DNA of 59,712 nt from an uncultured Verrucomicrobiota bacterium (GTDB lineage: Bacteria; Verrucomicrobiota; Verrucomicrobiia; Limisphaerales; UBA8199). The notes under the pieces were generated by a model. It had not been told where the DNA came from, ran no database searches, and was given only the letters and a program-made list of their open reading frames with translations. This document shows, piece after piece, positions 42,925 to 51,260 of the stretch (its first letter is position 1; every line of letters begins with the position of its first letter). Both the position numbers and the translations under genes were made by a program. Location of the stretch: contig CAIQQM010000312.1 of assembly GCA_903873945.1 (NCBI GenBank), forward strand, positions 1 to 59,712. The letters are read 5' to 3'.

Positions 42925-44969
42925 AATGGCTGTGGAAGATTCTGCCGTGGTTTTTTCTGGCGCTCTTCGGGGCTGAAATCGTGGCCGTAATGCTGCCGAA
43001 AGCGGATGGGAAATTTCACGTGCGGGAGTTCGGCAGTCTGCCCGTGCTCCTGAATGGTCGCATCCAGCCATTCGACTCGGTGGCGCGCAACTCCCTGTTG
43101 CAAATCCGCAGTACCGGCGATGTGCCGCTTGAGGAGGTGCCGTCATGGAAGTTCTGGCATCACCCTCAGAAGCTCAAGGCCACCGAGTGGTTGCTGGAAG
43201 TGATGACCCGCCCGGAAACTGCCGATACGCGCCCGGTCTTCCTCATTCATTACTCGGACTTGCTCGGCGAGTTGAAGCTGCAGGACAAGGGAGTGCAGAA
43301 GTCCGGCCTTCGGTATTACACCTACAATGATTTGAAGCCGCTTCTTCCCGAGATCTTCGAACAGGGCCGGAAAGCTGGCGAGGGGAAGTCGGAAAAACAA
43401 ACCACTTTTCAAAAACAGGTGGCCAAGCTGGCCAATGCCGTGACGCTCTATCAGCGGCTCAAAGTGACCTTGCAGCCTGAAGGCGTAAACGGTTTTGCCG
43501 GAGAACTGGCCGGGTTCCAGAAGAACCTCGGCGCGGCTCAAGCCGCCGCGCAAGCCAGTGAAACTGGCAAGGACTTCGATAAAGAAGCTGTTCGAAAAGT
43601 GGCGGAGCCCCTGCGCGACTTCCAGTTCATGGCGCAGTACGGCTATCCAATGGTCGTGCCGCCGCTTCAACCCGGGTTGGTGCGCGAGCGCTGGCAGAAC
43701 GCCGGTGCCAGCCTGCTCGACTCTCTCCGTGCCGGCCAGGTCCATCCGGCGATGGTTTGCTTTGCCGCCATGGCCGACGCTTACCGGCAGGAAAATCCGG
43801 ACGGCTTTAACCGCGCCGTTTCGGATTACAAAGCCTGGCTCATGCCTGGGTTTGGCCGCGAGTTGAGAAAGGGTGGGGCTGAGTTCTATTACAACAATGT
43901 CAAAGCATTCCTGCACGCGACGATTATTTATCTCTGCGCTTTCGTCCTGGCTTGCGGCGCCATTTTGACCTTTGCGCTGGCCCCGAACCTTTCCGAGTCG
44001 CTGCGGCGGTCGGCGTTTTACCTGGTGATCCTGGCCGGGCTGGTTCACACGTTTGGACTGGTATTCCGCATGGTGCTCGAAGGCCGGCCTCCGGTTACGA
44101 ATCTCTATTCCTCGGCTATCTTTATCGGTTGGGGAACGATGGTCCTCGGGCTCATTATCGAGCGCATGTACCGTGTCGGCATCGGGAGCCTGGTGGCCTC
44201 ATTTGCGGGTTTTATCACGTTGCTTATTGCGCACAACCTCGCGCTGGGCGGTGATACTATGGAAATGCTTCGGGCGGTTCTTGACACGAATTTCTGGCTG
44301 GCAACGCATGTCGTGGTCATCACTTTCGGGTACGCCGCCACCTTCTTCGCGGGTTTGCTGGCAATTCTTTACATTTTTCTTGGTGTGTTCACCCCGATGC
44401 TGGGCCGCAACCTTGCGCCCGCCGAAGCCGTGACTTCCGGCTCTGGCGCCCTGTCCGTGCCTGCATCAGGAATTGAAGGTCAAAAACCGGCCATCAACAT
44501 CGGCAAAGCCCTGTCCAAAATGGTCTATGGCGTGGTTTGCTTCGCGACCCTTTTCAGCTTCGTCGGCACCGTGCTCGGCGGCATCTGGGCCGACCAATCC
44601 TGGGGCCGTTTTTGGGGTTGGGACCCGAAGGAGAATGGCGCATTGCTCATCGTTTTGTGGAACGCGATCATACTCCACGCGCGCTGGGGCGGCCTTGTCC
44701 GGGACCGTGGCTTGATGAATCTTGCGGTTTTCGGGAACATTGTGACGAGCTTTTCGTGGTTCGGCGTGAACATGCTCGGCATTGGCCTCCACTCCTATGG
44801 ATTCATGGATGCCGCGTTCAAATGGTTGATGGTGTTTATCGGCAGCCAGCTCTTCGTCATCGCGCTCGGTTTCCTGCCCATCGGCTTGTGGAAAAGTTTT
44901 AGTGCCCCGCCAACTGCTCCTGCTGGCGTCGGGGACGACGCCCCGACGACCGTATCCGCAACTCCTTGA
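42921..44969 (+). CDS. ccsA: Cytochrome c biogenesis protein CcsA/ResC
   Basis: The 682-residue protein is the CcsA/ResC partner of ResB. After an N-terminal helix (LWKILPWFFLALFGAEIVAV) a periplasmic region of about 270 residues with a helical, charged part precedes the membrane domain of eight or so helices. The WWD haem-handling motif is SWGRFWGWDPKE, and conserved His residues lie in AGLVHTFGLVFRM, ATHVVVITFGY and IGLHSYGF. The long N-terminal periplasmic region is larger than in Bacillus ResC (about 390 residues) and is usual for Bacteroidetes and Verrucomicrobia forms. It is translationally coupled to resB and followed by secA about 105 bases later. Confidence 0.92.
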   Translation: MKWLWKILPWFFLALFGAEIVAVMLPKADGKFHVREFGSLPVLLNGRIQPFDSVARNSLLQIRSTGDVPLEEVPSWKFWHHPQKLKATEWLLEVMTRPETADTRPVFLIHYSDLLGELKLQDKGVQKSGLRYYTYNDLKPLLPEIFEQGRKAGEGKSEKQTTFQKQVAKLANAVTLYQRLKVTLQPEGVNGFAGELAGFQKNLGAAQAAAQASETGKDFDKEAVRKVAEPLRDFQFMAQYGYPMVVPPLQPGLVRERWQNAGASLLDSLRAGQVHPAMVCFAAMADAYRQENPDGFNRAVSDYKAWLMPGFGRELRKGGAEFYYNNVKAFLHATIIYLCAFVLACGAILTFALAPNLSESLRRSAFYLVILAGLVHTFGLVFRMVLEGRPPVTNLYSSAIFIGWGTMVLGLIIERMYRVGIGSLVASFAGFITLLIAHNLALGGDTMEMLRAVLDTNFWLATHVVVITFGYAATFFAGLLAILYIFLGVFTPMLGRNLAPAEAVTSGSGALSVPASGIEGQKPAINIGKALSKMVYGVVCFATLFSFVGTVLGGIWADQSWGRFWGWDPKENGALLIVLWNAIILHARWGGLVRDRGLMNLAVFGNIVTSFSWFGVNMLGIGLHSYGFMDAAFKWLMVFIGSQLFVIALGFLPIGLWKSFSAPPTAPAGVGDDAPTTVSATP

Positions 44970-45074
44970 CCGTCCGGGGAACGCAAAACCTGCGGGGTGG
45001 GAAATCAGGCTGTTCTTAATGTCTTTGACGCCTCGCCGCTGTTCACCTACCGTCTGGCAGTTTTCAAGGTAACC

Positions 45075-48000
45075 ATGATTGGATTCATTGTAAAAAAATT
45101 CATCGGCTCGAAAAATGACCGGGAAATAAAACGGCTTCGTCCGCTGGTGGTGCAGATTAACGCCATTGAGGCGGAGTTGCAGAAGCTGCCCGATGACGCG
45201 TTGCGCCAGAAAACCGCCGCTTGGAAGGAGGAGCTCTCCAAAATCCAGGATAATGCCGAGCTTGCCCTCAAGCTTGGCGAAATCCTGCCTGAGGCCTTCG
45301 CGGTGGTGAAGAATGCCTGCCGCCGCCTTTGGGGAAAGGAAATCATTGTTCGCGACCACCCGCTCAAATGGGAAATGATCCCTTTCGACGTGCAGCTTAT
45401 CGGCGGTTACGCGCTCCACTCCAAGCGCATCGCCGAGATGGCGACCGGGGAAGGCAAAACTCTCGTCGCAACTCTGCCGATTTACCTCAATGCGCTCTCG
45501 GGGCGTGGTGTCCACCTGGTTACCGTCAATGATTACCTCGCCGCGCGCGACAGCGAATGGATGGGCGCGATTTACAAATTCCTCGGCCTTACGGTCGGCT
45601 GTATTCTTCATGACCAGAGCCCCAATGTCCGTCGTGAGCAATATAACTGCGACATTACTTACGGTACCAATGCGGAGTTCGGCTTCGATTACCTCCGCGA
45701 TAACGGCATGGCCTCCCGCAAGGAAGAGCAGGTTCAGCGCGGTCACTATTACGCCATCGTGGACGAGGTGGACTCGATCCTCATCGACGAAGCCCGCACG
45801 CCGCTCATCATCAGCGGCCCTTCGGTGGTCACCTTCGACGAGCAATACGCCAACTTCAAAGCGCAGGTCGAAACGCTGTTCCACGTTCAGGAACGCCTGT
45901 GTAACCGTTTCCTTTCGGAGGCCGGGGAACTGATGCGCAAGTTGCGGCCGGAAGACGGCTCGAATGTGCAGGATGCCGATGCCCTCGAGCGCCAGATCGG
46001 GTTGCTGCTCTTTCGCGTTAAATGCGGCCAGCCCAGGTCCGAGGCTTTGATGAAGGTGCTCGAAAACCCGGAGAATCTCCGCCTCATGAACCAGGCGGAG
46101 CTCCAGTTGCATGCCGACCAGAAAAAAACCGAGCTTTACGCCGAAAAGGAACAGCTTTTCTTCGCGATCGACGAAAAAAGTCACGAAGCCGACCTCACCG
46201 AAAAAGGCCGCACTTATCTTAGCCCGAAAGATCCGGACGCCTTCATGTTGCCTGACCTTGCGACAGCCCTGCACGAAATCGATGCCGGGCCGGAGCCTGA
46301 CCCGCGCAAACGGCTCGAAGCCAAAACAAAGTTGCAGCAGGATTTCGAAACCAAAGCCCAGCGCATCCATGCCATTTCCCAATTGCTCAAGGCCTACTGC
46401 CTTTATCTCAAAGATGTGCAGTACGTCGTCCAGGACAACAAGGTGGTCATTGTCGATGAGAATACCGGCCGCTTGATGTCGGGACGCCGCTGGAGCGATG
46501 GCCTCCATCAGGCCGTTGAGGCCAAGGAAGGGGTCGCCATCGAACGCGAGACCCAAACGCTCGCGACTATCACCATTCAGAATTATTTTCGCTTGTACCA
46601 CAAACTGGCCGGCATGACCGGCACGGCGGAAACCGAAGCCTCCGAATTTTTCGATATCTATAAACTGGGCGTGTTGGTCATCCCGACGAATAAACCCGTC
46701 GCGCGGAACGACGCCAAAGACTCCATCTATAAGACCCGTAGCGAGAAATACAACGCGGTGCTTAAGGAAATCAAAGAAATCCACGGCCAGGGGCGGCCGA
46801 TTCTCGTCGGCACGATCTCCGTCGAGGTCAGCGAGCACCTGTCGCGCATGCTCAAGCGCGAAGGCATCATCCATTCCGTCCTTAACGCGAAGTACCATCA
46901 GCAGGAGGCGGAAATTGTCTCTCGGGCTGGTCAGCGTGGCGGTGTCACCATCGCTACCAACATGGCGGGCCGCGGCACCGACATTAAACTCGGCCTTGGC
47001 GTGCCCGAAGCGGGTGGCCTCCACGTCATCGGCACGGAACGTCACGAGGCTCGCCGTATTGACCGCCAGTTGCGGGGCCGCTGCGCGCGCCAGGGCGACC
47101 CCGGCTCGTCCCACTTCTTCATCTCGCTCGAAGACGATTTGATGCGCCTTTTCGGTTCGGACCGGATTGTGAAGTACATGGAGAAAATGGGCCTTGAAGA
47201 GGGCCAGGAACTCGAAGCCCGGCTCCTCAACCGCTCCATTGAACAGGCCCAGAAACGGGTCGAGCAGCACAATTTCCAAATCCGCAAACGCACGCTCGAA
47301 TATGACGACGTGATGAACAAGCAGCGTGAAGTCATTTATGGCTTCCGCAACGAAATCATCCATGCCCCCGATGTCCGCGACCGCCTGATGGATATCATGG
47401 AGGAGGTCGTCCTTCAGAAAGTCGAAGAGTTCTCCACGTCGGCGGCCGACTTTAATGAATGGAAAGTGCGCGCCCTTTCCGATTGGGTGAACCTGAATTT
47501 CCCGCTCGGCATCGCCGAAAGAGAATTCATCAAAGCCGCCGAATCCGGCAAGGATGAGCCGGTCAAGGGTTCACTTTACGACGGCCTGAGCGCGGCCCAG
47601 TTTGCCGTTTGCAACTTCGTCTCTGATAGCGTCCGCAAGGCTTACGATCTGAAGATCAGCTTCGAGAATCCCGAGGCGCTCAAGGAAGTCGAGCGCTACA
47701 CTGTTCTCAGCGCGATTGACCGGCTATGGCAGGAGCATCTTTATGAGATGGACAGTCTCCGCTACAGCATTGGCCTGCGCGGTTACGGCCAGCGCGATCC
47801 CCTGATCGAGTACAAGGCCGAGGCGTTTAAGATCTTCGACGAGTTGATGGTCAACATCAAAACTGAGATTTGCCACAATATCTTCCGCAGCGCCTCAAGC
47901 CTGATGGCTTTCGAGAATTTCCTGCGCAACGTTCCGCAACAAACCATGCACCAGTCCGCCAGTGCTTTCGGTGGCACGACCACGGGCACAAGTGGGACAG

Positions 48001-48158
48001 GGCAGGGGGGACGGCCGCCTCAGGGCAGTGACGTGGTGAGCGAAGCTGCCGCCGCTGGCGAAAAGGCTAAGCCGGTCCGCGTTGGCCCCAAGGTTGGCCG
48101 CAACGACGCTTGCCCTTGCGGCAGCGGGAAGAAATACAAGCATTGTTGCGGCAAGTGA
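45075..48158 (+). CDS. secA: Preprotein translocase ATPase SecA
   Basis: ATG 45075 (MIGFIVKKFIGSKNDREIKR) gives 1027 residues and is preceded by AAGGTAACC; the frame is open upstream to 44997 without family similarity. SecA drives proteins through SecYEG. Seen are Walker A MATGEGKTLVATLP, Walker B IVDEVDSILIDEARTP, NYFRLYHKLAGMTGTAETEA, NMAGRGTDIKLG and RQLRGRCARQGDPGSSHFFI. An insertion of about 130 residues follows the DEAD box (QAQVETLFHVQERL to TEKGRTYL region), as in several phyla of the PVC/Bacteroidetes group. The C-terminal zinc SEC-C motif CPCGSGKKYKHCCG is present, after a Gly/Thr-rich linker. It is convergent with pfkA, with only four bases between stops. Confidence 0.96.
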   Translation: MIGFIVKKFIGSKNDREIKRLRPLVVQINAIEAELQKLPDDALRQKTAAWKEELSKIQDNAELALKLGEILPEAFAVVKNACRRLWGKEIIVRDHPLKWEMIPFDVQLIGGYALHSKRIAEMATGEGKTLVATLPIYLNALSGRGVHLVTVNDYLAARDSEWMGAIYKFLGLTVGCILHDQSPNVRREQYNCDITYGTNAEFGFDYLRDNGMASRKEEQVQRGHYYAIVDEVDSILIDEARTPLIISGPSVVTFDEQYANFKAQVETLFHVQERLCNRFLSEAGELMRKLRPEDGSNVQDADALERQIGLLLFRVKCGQPRSEALMKVLENPENLRLMNQAELQLHADQKKTELYAEKEQLFFAIDEKSHEADLTEKGRTYLSPKDPDAFMLPDLATALHEIDAGPEPDPRKRLEAKTKLQQDFETKAQRIHAISQLLKAYCLYLKDVQYVVQDNKVVIVDENTGRLMSGRRWSDGLHQAVEAKEGVAIERETQTLATITIQNYFRLYHKLAGMTGTAETEASEFFDIYKLGVLVIPTNKPVARNDAKDSIYKTRSEKYNAVLKEIKEIHGQGRPILVGTISVEVSEHLSRMLKREGIIHSVLNAKYHQQEAEIVSRAGQRGGVTIATNMAGRGTDIKLGLGVPEAGGLHVIGTERHEARRIDRQLRGRCARQGDPGSSHFFISLEDDLMRLFGSDRIVKYMEKMGLEEGQELEARLLNRSIEQAQKRVEQHNFQIRKRTLEYDDVMNKQREVIYGFRNEIIHAPDVRDRLMDIMEEVVLQKVEEFSTSAADFNEWKVRALSDWVNLNFPLGIAEREFIKAAESGKDEPVKGSLYDGLSAAQFAVCNFVSDSVRKAYDLKISFENPEALKEVERYTVLSAIDRLWQEHLYEMDSLRYSIGLRGYGQRDPLIEYKAEAFKIFDELMVNIKTEICHNIFRSASSLMAFENFLRNVPQQTMHQSASAFGGTTTGTSGTGQGGRPPQGSDVVSEAAAAGEKAKPVRVGPKVGRNDACPCGSGKKYKHCCGK

Positions 48159-48162
48159 GGAA

Positions 48163-49290
48163 TTAATCCCCCAGGCACGTTCCCACGCGTCGCGCGCTTT
48201 CAACCCACGGATGATCCAGCGCAACGGTTTTTCGCTTGCCGGCGACCTTTTCCAACGGCACGGGTTCCGCGCCTTCGCCGCGCGCGGCGACCATGACGCC
48301 GCAGACCCCTTTTTGAATCAGGTCCGCGCAAGCGGTGCCTAATCGCGTCGCCAGGAGGCGGTCAGCCGCTGAAGGTGTGCCGCCCCGTTGCACATAACCT
48401 AGAATCGTCACTCTTGATTCAAGCTGCGTCAGTTGTTCCAGTTGCTTGGCCAGCCGCAGGGTGTTGCCGGTGTGCTTGGCTTCCAGTGCCCCCAACTCCA
48501 GCTGCGCCGCGTGCCTTGCAACTTGGGTCCGCGCCTTCTCCTTCTTCTGCTCCGCGGACAGAAAGGCGCGCGCGTCCTCCTTGCTCATCGCCCCTTCGGC
48601 CACCGCCACGATGCTGAAATTTGTTCCTTGCCGGCTTCTCTTCTGGATCGCTTGGGCGATCTTGCCAACGTCGTAGGGAATTTCCGGTATGAGGATTACA
48701 TCCGCCCCGCCGGCGATTCCGGCCCCGAGCGCCAGCCATCCTGAGCGATGGCCCATGATCTCCGCCACCACAATGCGATGATGACTGTGCGCCGTGCTGT
48801 GTAGCCGGTCGATGGCTTCGGTCGCAATCCCCAGTGCCGTGTCGAAACCGAAAGTTGAGTCCGTCATTACCACGTCGTTGTCAATCGTCTTGGGCAGGGT
48901 CAGCACGCGCAGGCCGCGTTGCGCCAGCCGTAAAGCATTCTTCTGGGTTCCGCCCCCTCCCAGGCAGACTAGGGCGTCCAAACCCAGCTTCTGGTAGTTC
49001 CGGGCGATAACGTCCGTCATGTCTCGCGGATGCCCATCGATGATCATGCGGTGAGGTTTGTCCCGGCTCGTGCCTAGAATGGTTCCGCCAACCGTGAGGA
49101 TGCCGGCCAGTGTGTTTTTCTCCAACCGGATGCGGCGGTTTTCCGCCAGGCCGCGAAATCCGTCGCGGAAACCGATGATCTCCATCCGGTAGAAACCGAG
49201 CGCGGCTTTGCCGACTCCGCGGATGGCCGCGTTTAAGCCGGGGCTGTCGCCGCCCGAAGTGAGAATTCCGATGCGTTTGGTTTTGGCCAT
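48163..49290 (-). CDS. pfkA: 6-phosphofructokinase
   Basis: ATG 49290 ([20 protein letters not shown]) gives 375 residues. The enzyme phosphorylates fructose 6-phosphate in glycolysis. Family motifs are [15 protein letters not shown] (phosphate loop), [20 protein letters not shown] (substrate and catalytic Asp), [16 protein letters not shown] and [17 protein letters not shown]. The donor-site motif reads [10 protein letters not shown]: Gly at the position of E. coli Gly104 favours ATP, but the preceding Asp103 is replaced by Gly. The TIDND motif is preceded by Lys (PKTIDND), the residue linked to PPi enzymes and to some plant/trypanosome ATP enzymes. The donor is therefore not certain, with ATP more likely. 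A Lys/Gln-rich insertion ([19 protein letters not shown]) follows. Confidence 0.88.
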   Translation of the reverse strand: MAKTKRIGILTSGGDSPGLNAAIRGVGKAALGFYRMEIIGFRDGFRGLAENRRIRLEKNTLAGILTVGGTILGTSRDKPHRMIIDGHPRDMTDVIARNYQKLGLDALVCLGGGGTQKNALRLAQRGLRVLTLPKTIDNDVVMTDSTFGFDTALGIATEAIDRLHSTAHSHHRIVVAEIMGHRSGWLALGAGIAGGADVILIPEIPYDVGKIAQAIQKRSRQGTNFSIVAVAEGAMSKEDARAFLSAEQKKEKARTQVARHAAQLELGALEAKHTGNTLRLAKQLEQLTQLESRVTILGYVQRGGTPSAADRLLATRLGTACADLIQKGVCGVMVAARGEGAEPVPLEKVAGKRKTVALDHPWVESARRVGTCLGD

Positions 49291-49387
49291 AAAACGTGCT
49301 CCCGATCCGTGCTTATTCTCGGGGATTGCCGGCCAGTCTGGCAAGCGTCAATGCCAAAACCTCAACGCCATGCTTGATCTGTTGCGG

Positions 49388-49605
49388 TGAGCAGCATCTG
49401 ATAACGGAAACCGAATGACATGGAACGCTTCGTGGTTTCTGTTGAGCGCGCAACGATGCGTGCCGCATTGGCCACCAAGTGGAGCGCGAACTGATATTTG
49501 GTCGAGCGTTAGCGAGCTAATTATGTCTGAGCACACCGCGTACCGCACAGGCCATTGTGCGGCCAGCGCCGATCGAACCTGTATTGTCAGTTCCCCGGAC
49601 TTCTA
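49388..49605. repeat. Dispersed repeat A, copy 1
   Basis: This is the first of three copies of a long dispersed repeat. A 52-base core (49444-49495) is identical in all three copies (others at 56429-56480 and 59309-59360). It contains a hairpin, GCGCGCA against TGCGTGC with loop ACGA (49446-49463), and a second small one, CCAC-CAA-GTGG. Similarity to copy 2 resumes near the 3' end (GCCAGCGCCG and the GGACTTC part). A further perfect hairpin, CCGCACA with TGTGCGG, lies at 49543-49562. The repeat stops a few bases before the amt stop codon. It also holds all of the gap between pfkA and amt. Confidence 0.75.
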
Positions 49606-49611
49606 GGAGCG

Positions 49612-50856
49612 TCAACCCATCTGCGAGGGGGACTGGGCATCGTCGTACGCTTTTTCGCCGTGCTGGGCCATATCAAGCCCGATTTTCTCTTCTGCCTCTG
49701 TCACCCGGACTCTTACGACACGGTTGATGAGCGCAAGCATGATATAGGTAAAGAGGAAGGCATAAACGGAAGCTCCTATAACAGTAATCGTTTCTTTAAA
49801 GAAAAAGCTCGTCTGTCCAAATGCCAAACCTTCGGTTACAACGGCGGGATTGACGGCTTTGGTGGCAAAGACGCCCAACAGAATCGAGCCCAATACGCCG
49901 CCAACGCCATGGACGCCCCAGACATCAAGTGCATCATCCCATTTCATTTTGTTTTTCAACTGGACAGCGAAGTAACAAAGAACGGCTGCAACGGTCCCGA
50001 TAATTGGCGCCGACCAAAGCGGAACAAAGCCCGCGCAAGGTGTAATGGCCGCCAAACCGGCAATGGAACCGGTCAGGAGCCCCAGAAGTTTAGGCCGGCC
50101 TTCCCGAATCCACTCCACCGCGACCCATGCCGCCGTTGCGAAAGAAGCCGCAACGTCAGTATTTAGAAATGCGAGGGCGGTGATGTTGTCCACCTGCAAT
50201 TCGCTTCCGGCATTAAACCCATACCACCCAAACCACAGCATGCCCGAGCCGATGGCCACCAGGGGGATGCTGTTGGGCGTGGAATTCTTGTCCACCCGTG
50301 CGCCGACATAAAAGACCGAAGCGAGCGCCGCAAAACCAGCAATGGCATGGACCACAATGCCGCCGGCGAAGTCCAGAACACCCCACTGGGCCAGAAACCC
50401 GCCACCCCAGATCATGTGCACAAATGGGTAGTAAACGAAGACCTGCCAGAGCGTCAGGAAGATGGCGTAGCTCTTGAACGTGACACGGTTGACAAAAGCG
50501 CCGGTGATAAGGGCCGGTGTAATGATGGCAAACATCATCTGGTAGGCAATGAAGACCAGCTCGGGAATCTTGCCATTCCCGGAAAAGACGGAATTCAGGG
50601 AAACTCCGTGGAGGCAAGCCTTGTCAAGGTTGCCCAGGAAACCGCCCGCACCTCCGCTGAAACAGAGCGAGTAGCCGAAAAAGAACCAGAGAACCGTCGT
50701 CCAACCCAGGGATGCGAAGCTCTGGATCATGATCCCGAGGATGTTCCGTTTGGTGGCCATGCCGCCATAAAAGAAGGCCAGAGCCGGCGTCATAAGCATG
50801 ACGAGGCTGGCCGATAACAGCATGAATCCAGTTGAACCGATGTCGATAGTTGTCAT
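49612..50856 (-). CDS. amt: Ammonium transporter
   Basis: The 414-residue protein is a typical Amt channel with 11 predicted membrane helices that conducts ammonia/ammonium across the inner membrane. Characteristic parts are LMTPALAFFYGGMATKRNIL, YPFVHMIWGGGFLAQWGVLD, FAGGIVVHAIAGFAALASVF with the first pore His, and DVWGVHGVGGVLGSILLGVF with the second. No glnB/glnK gene is next to it, which is unusual as the two are often linked. Repeat A copy 1 lies directly downstream and repeat B/D copies upstream, so the gene sits between two repeat clusters. Confidence 0.95.
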   Translation of the reverse strand: MTTIDIGSTGFMLLSASLVMLMTPALAFFYGGMATKRNILGIMIQSFASLGWTTVLWFFFGYSLCFSGGAGGFLGNLDKACLHGVSLNSVFSGNGKIPELVFIAYQMMFAIITPALITGAFVNRVTFKSYAIFLTLWQVFVYYPFVHMIWGGGFLAQWGVLDFAGGIVVHAIAGFAALASVFYVGARVDKNSTPNSIPLVAIGSGMLWFGWYGFNAGSELQVDNITALAFLNTDVAASFATAAWVAVEWIREGRPKLLGLLTGSIAGLAAITPCAGFVPLWSAPIIGTVAAVLCYFAVQLKNKMKWDDALDVWGVHGVGGVLGSILLGVFATKAVNPAVVTEGLAFGQTSFFFKETITVIGASVYAFLFTYIMLALINRVVRVRVTEAEEKIGLDMAQHGEKAYDDAQSPSQMG

Positions 50857-51059
50857 AGGTGAGGTGTATCAGGAGGGGTTGTATCAGTGACTGCTATGAG
50901 TTCTGTGGGTTCTCAACTGGCGGGATAATGCCCCTTATGTGACGCCCGCACAAGAATAAATAGGATGTCTGACGTGCAAAAAAACAGCCGGAACGACATG
51001 GCTGATTTTGTTTTGGTCGTTCGCATTCGCGGTTGCGTACCCATGGTGGTCTGGGCGCA

Positions 51060-51110
51060 GCCACGCGCTAGCCGAGACGGCTGACGAGGAGGCAAAGGAG
51101 CCAGGGCAGG
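51060..51110. repeat. Dispersed repeat B, copy 1
   Basis: About 50 bases starting GCCACGCGCTAGCCGAG are repeated at 59451-59501 with few changes. The unit contains a small hairpin, AGCCG-AGA-CGGCT here and AGCC-GAGAA-GGCT in the other copy. It directly adjoins the 58-bp inverted repeat arm. Confidence 0.65.
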
Positions 51111-51163
51111 AATATTCGGAGCTTATCCGGAGAAAGAATTTTTCCGCTCTGTGAAATCTGTGC
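51106..51163 (+). repeat. 58-bp inverted repeat D, left arm
   Basis: These 58 bases, starting GCAGGAATATTCGGAGC and ending GTGAAATCTGTGC, are found again as a perfect reverse complement at 53439-53496. The identity ends sharply at both sides in both copies. The two arms bracket the first TPR membrane protein gene. No target-site duplication is visible outside them. Confidence 0.9.
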
Positions 51164-51260
51164 CATCTGTGGCTAAAAACCCGTCTTCAATCCGTGGCTT
51201 TTCTTTTAGCGCCTCTGCGTTAAATTCCCGTTCGGAAAATCCGTGTTGAATCAGTGGCTA
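51164..51260 (+). repeat. C-type repeat with GTGGCTA phrases, copy 1
   Basis: The stretch is built of short related phrases: ATCTGTGGCTAAAAA, CAATCCGTGGCT, GCCTCTGCGTTAAATTC and AATCCGTGTTGAATCAGTGG. The same phrases recur at 53497-53813 and inside both TPR membrane protein genes. The end of the repeat contains the GTG start codon (51243) and first six codons of the following gene. Confidence 0.75.

Larger units (their letters stand above)
50857..51242. other. Intergenic region with repeats between amt and the first TPR membrane protein gene
   Basis: No gene is seen in this 386-base gap. From about 51060 on it is made entirely of repeats: B copy 1 (51060-51110), one arm of the 58-bp inverted repeat (51106-51163) and the C-type repeat (51164-51260). 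The part next to amt (50857-51050) has no recognised element. Confidence 0.6.

Noticed and set aside
44466-47363. A 965-codon open frame on the minus strand opposite ccsA and secA
   Set aside because: It lies opposite the unmistakable secA frame and results from codon bias of that gene in a G+C-rich sequence. Its translation has the composition of an antisense shadow and no domain.
49555-50166. A 203-codon plus-strand frame opposite amt
   Set aside because: The amt frame carries all family motifs; the antisense translation is low in hydrophobic residues and resembles no family.
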